Positions 4,948 through 5,390 of a DNA stretch of 5,390 nt are shown piece by piece. The position numbers were made by a program, and so were the translations under genes. The notes under the pieces were generated by a model. It was not told the origin of the DNA and searched no databases. It was given only the letters and a program-made list of their open reading frames with translations. Origin of the DNA: Nitrospira sp. (GTDB taxonomy: Bacteria; Nitrospirota; Nitrospiria; Nitrospirales; Nitrospiraceae); the NCBI GenBank assembly GCA_025361385.1, contig JANYAJ010000264.1:1-5390 (forward strand), in the 5' to 3' direction. Position 1 is the first letter of the stretch. Every line of letters begins with the position of its first letter.

Positions 4948-5390
4948 ATGATTTCACGGATCGCCGCCATATCGTTACGAACAACCTGTGCTGCAAGCCT
5001 GTTGGCTCGGTTGGTGATGGGGATCGCCGTAGACGCACCGCAGGCCCAAGCTGACGACAACCGTTGGGGGTTCGGCAGCGACCTGGGGCTCACGTCCGGA
5101 ACGGTCAATGGCACAGTATTCACCATGGCATTTAGTGGTGACTACTACATCGATCGAAACTTTTCCGTCGGACCGATGATGCAGATCACCCCAATGGGAG
5201 ATCTCTTCCAGATCTCCTTTGCAGGAGTCGCGCGTTATCACTTTCGCCTCAAGAACGGCATCAATCTGGTCCCCTTCACGGGCATCGGATTGATCCACGC
5301 AGACCTGGACCGCGGAACCGGCCCCGGGCGTATCGACCGCAATGACACGAGTTGGTATATTCCCATCGGCCTCTCCGTCGAATATCAGGC
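4948..5390 (+). CDS. Exported outer-membrane beta-barrel protein, 3' end cut off
   Basis: The plus strand is open from ATG at 4948 to the right edge, giving 147 residues of an unfinished protein. Residues 1-35 form a signal peptide: basic R4 and R11, a hydrophobic core (about 14-28) and an AQA cleavage site before D36. The rest alternates polar and hydrophobic or aromatic residues with Gly-rich turns, as in small outer-membrane beta-barrels of the OmpW/OmpA-like (OMP_b-brl) type. Examples are RWGFGSDLGLTSG, FTMAFSGDYYIDRNFSVGPMM, LFQISFAGVARYHF, LVPFTGIGLIHADL and WYIPIGLSVEYQ, about five or six strands so far. The 'YYIDRNFSVG' and 'VPFTGIGL' segments are typical of strand pairs in this group. 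The product is expected to sit in the outer membrane; whether it is a pore or structural protein is not visible. No Shine-Dalgarno site precedes the ATG. Another ATG at codon 24 would destroy the signal peptide. Export and the barrel class are fairly secure, the family name is not. Confidence 0.82.
   Translation, partial: MISRIAAISLRTTCAASLLARLVMGIAVDAPQAQADDNRWGFGSDLGLTSGTVNGTVFTMAFSGDYYIDRNFSVGPMMQITPMGDLFQISFAGVARYHFRLKNGINLVPFTGIGLIHADLDRGTGPGRIDRNDTSWYIPIGLSVEYQ

Noticed and set aside
4975..5298. 107-codon minus-strand open frame
   Set aside because: Antisense to the exported barrel protein, which shows a signal peptide and strand pattern.
1..5390. Search for CRISPR arrays, insertion sequences, tRNA or rRNA genes, or a defence or biosynthetic system
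   Set aside because: No periodic repeats, transposase motifs, terminal repeats, cloverleaf-like genes or known system genes were seen; the content is ordinary core metabolism plus hypotheticals.

Overview
The window looks like a chromosomal core-genome segment of a moderately GC-rich, diderm (outer-membrane-bearing) bacterium. The protein flavour (arginine genes argD-argF, a short cofactor-dependent phosphoglycerate mutase, a zinc-ribbon/DUF2628 membrane protein, a small outer-membrane barrel and two lineage-type hypotheticals) suggests Nitrospirota, probably a Nitrospira relative. That placement is inference from general resemblance, because no rRNA or other marker gene is present. There is no mobile element, CRISPR array, tRNA, rRNA or recognisable defence or secondary-metabolism system.

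Layout from left to right. (1) Bases 1-1929, minus strand: an arginine-biosynthesis operon read argD then argF. argF runs off the left edge, so only its first 233 codons are present. Together they cover the N-acetylornithine aminotransferase and ornithine-to-citrulline steps. (2) 2074-2712, plus strand: a membrane protein with an N-terminal four-cysteine zinc ribbon and a DUF2628-like region, divergent from argD. (3) 2745-3584, minus strand: a tryptophan-rich soluble protein of unknown function, tightly convergent with the previous gene. (4) 3724-4324 plus its stop codon, plus strand: gpmA, 2,3-bisphosphoglycerate-dependent phosphoglycerate mutase of the short (201 aa) type, behind a strong sigma70-type promoter. 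(5) 4351-4845, minus strand: a 164 aa helical protein of unknown function, tightly convergent with gpmA. (6) 4948 to the right edge, plus strand: the N-terminal part of an exported outer-membrane beta-barrel protein.

Apart from the argD-argF operon the genes alternate in orientation and look like single-gene transcription units, with no evident shared pathway. The most interesting structure is in the gaps. Each of the three divergent intergenic regions carries one copy, in the same orientation, of a GGCNNAAGCAAC motif. It lies 49-54 bp from the minus-strand start codon and just before a TTG-type -35 sequence on the plus strand. A TATGCT -10-like box recurs in all three as well. In argD and gpmA that box contains an upstream in-frame ATG that would mislead automatic start calling. 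Two plus-strand genes have -10-like boxes only 8-9 bases before their ATG and no Shine-Dalgarno sequence, which suggests leaderless or nearly leaderless mRNAs. No stretch over 300 bases lacks a gene.
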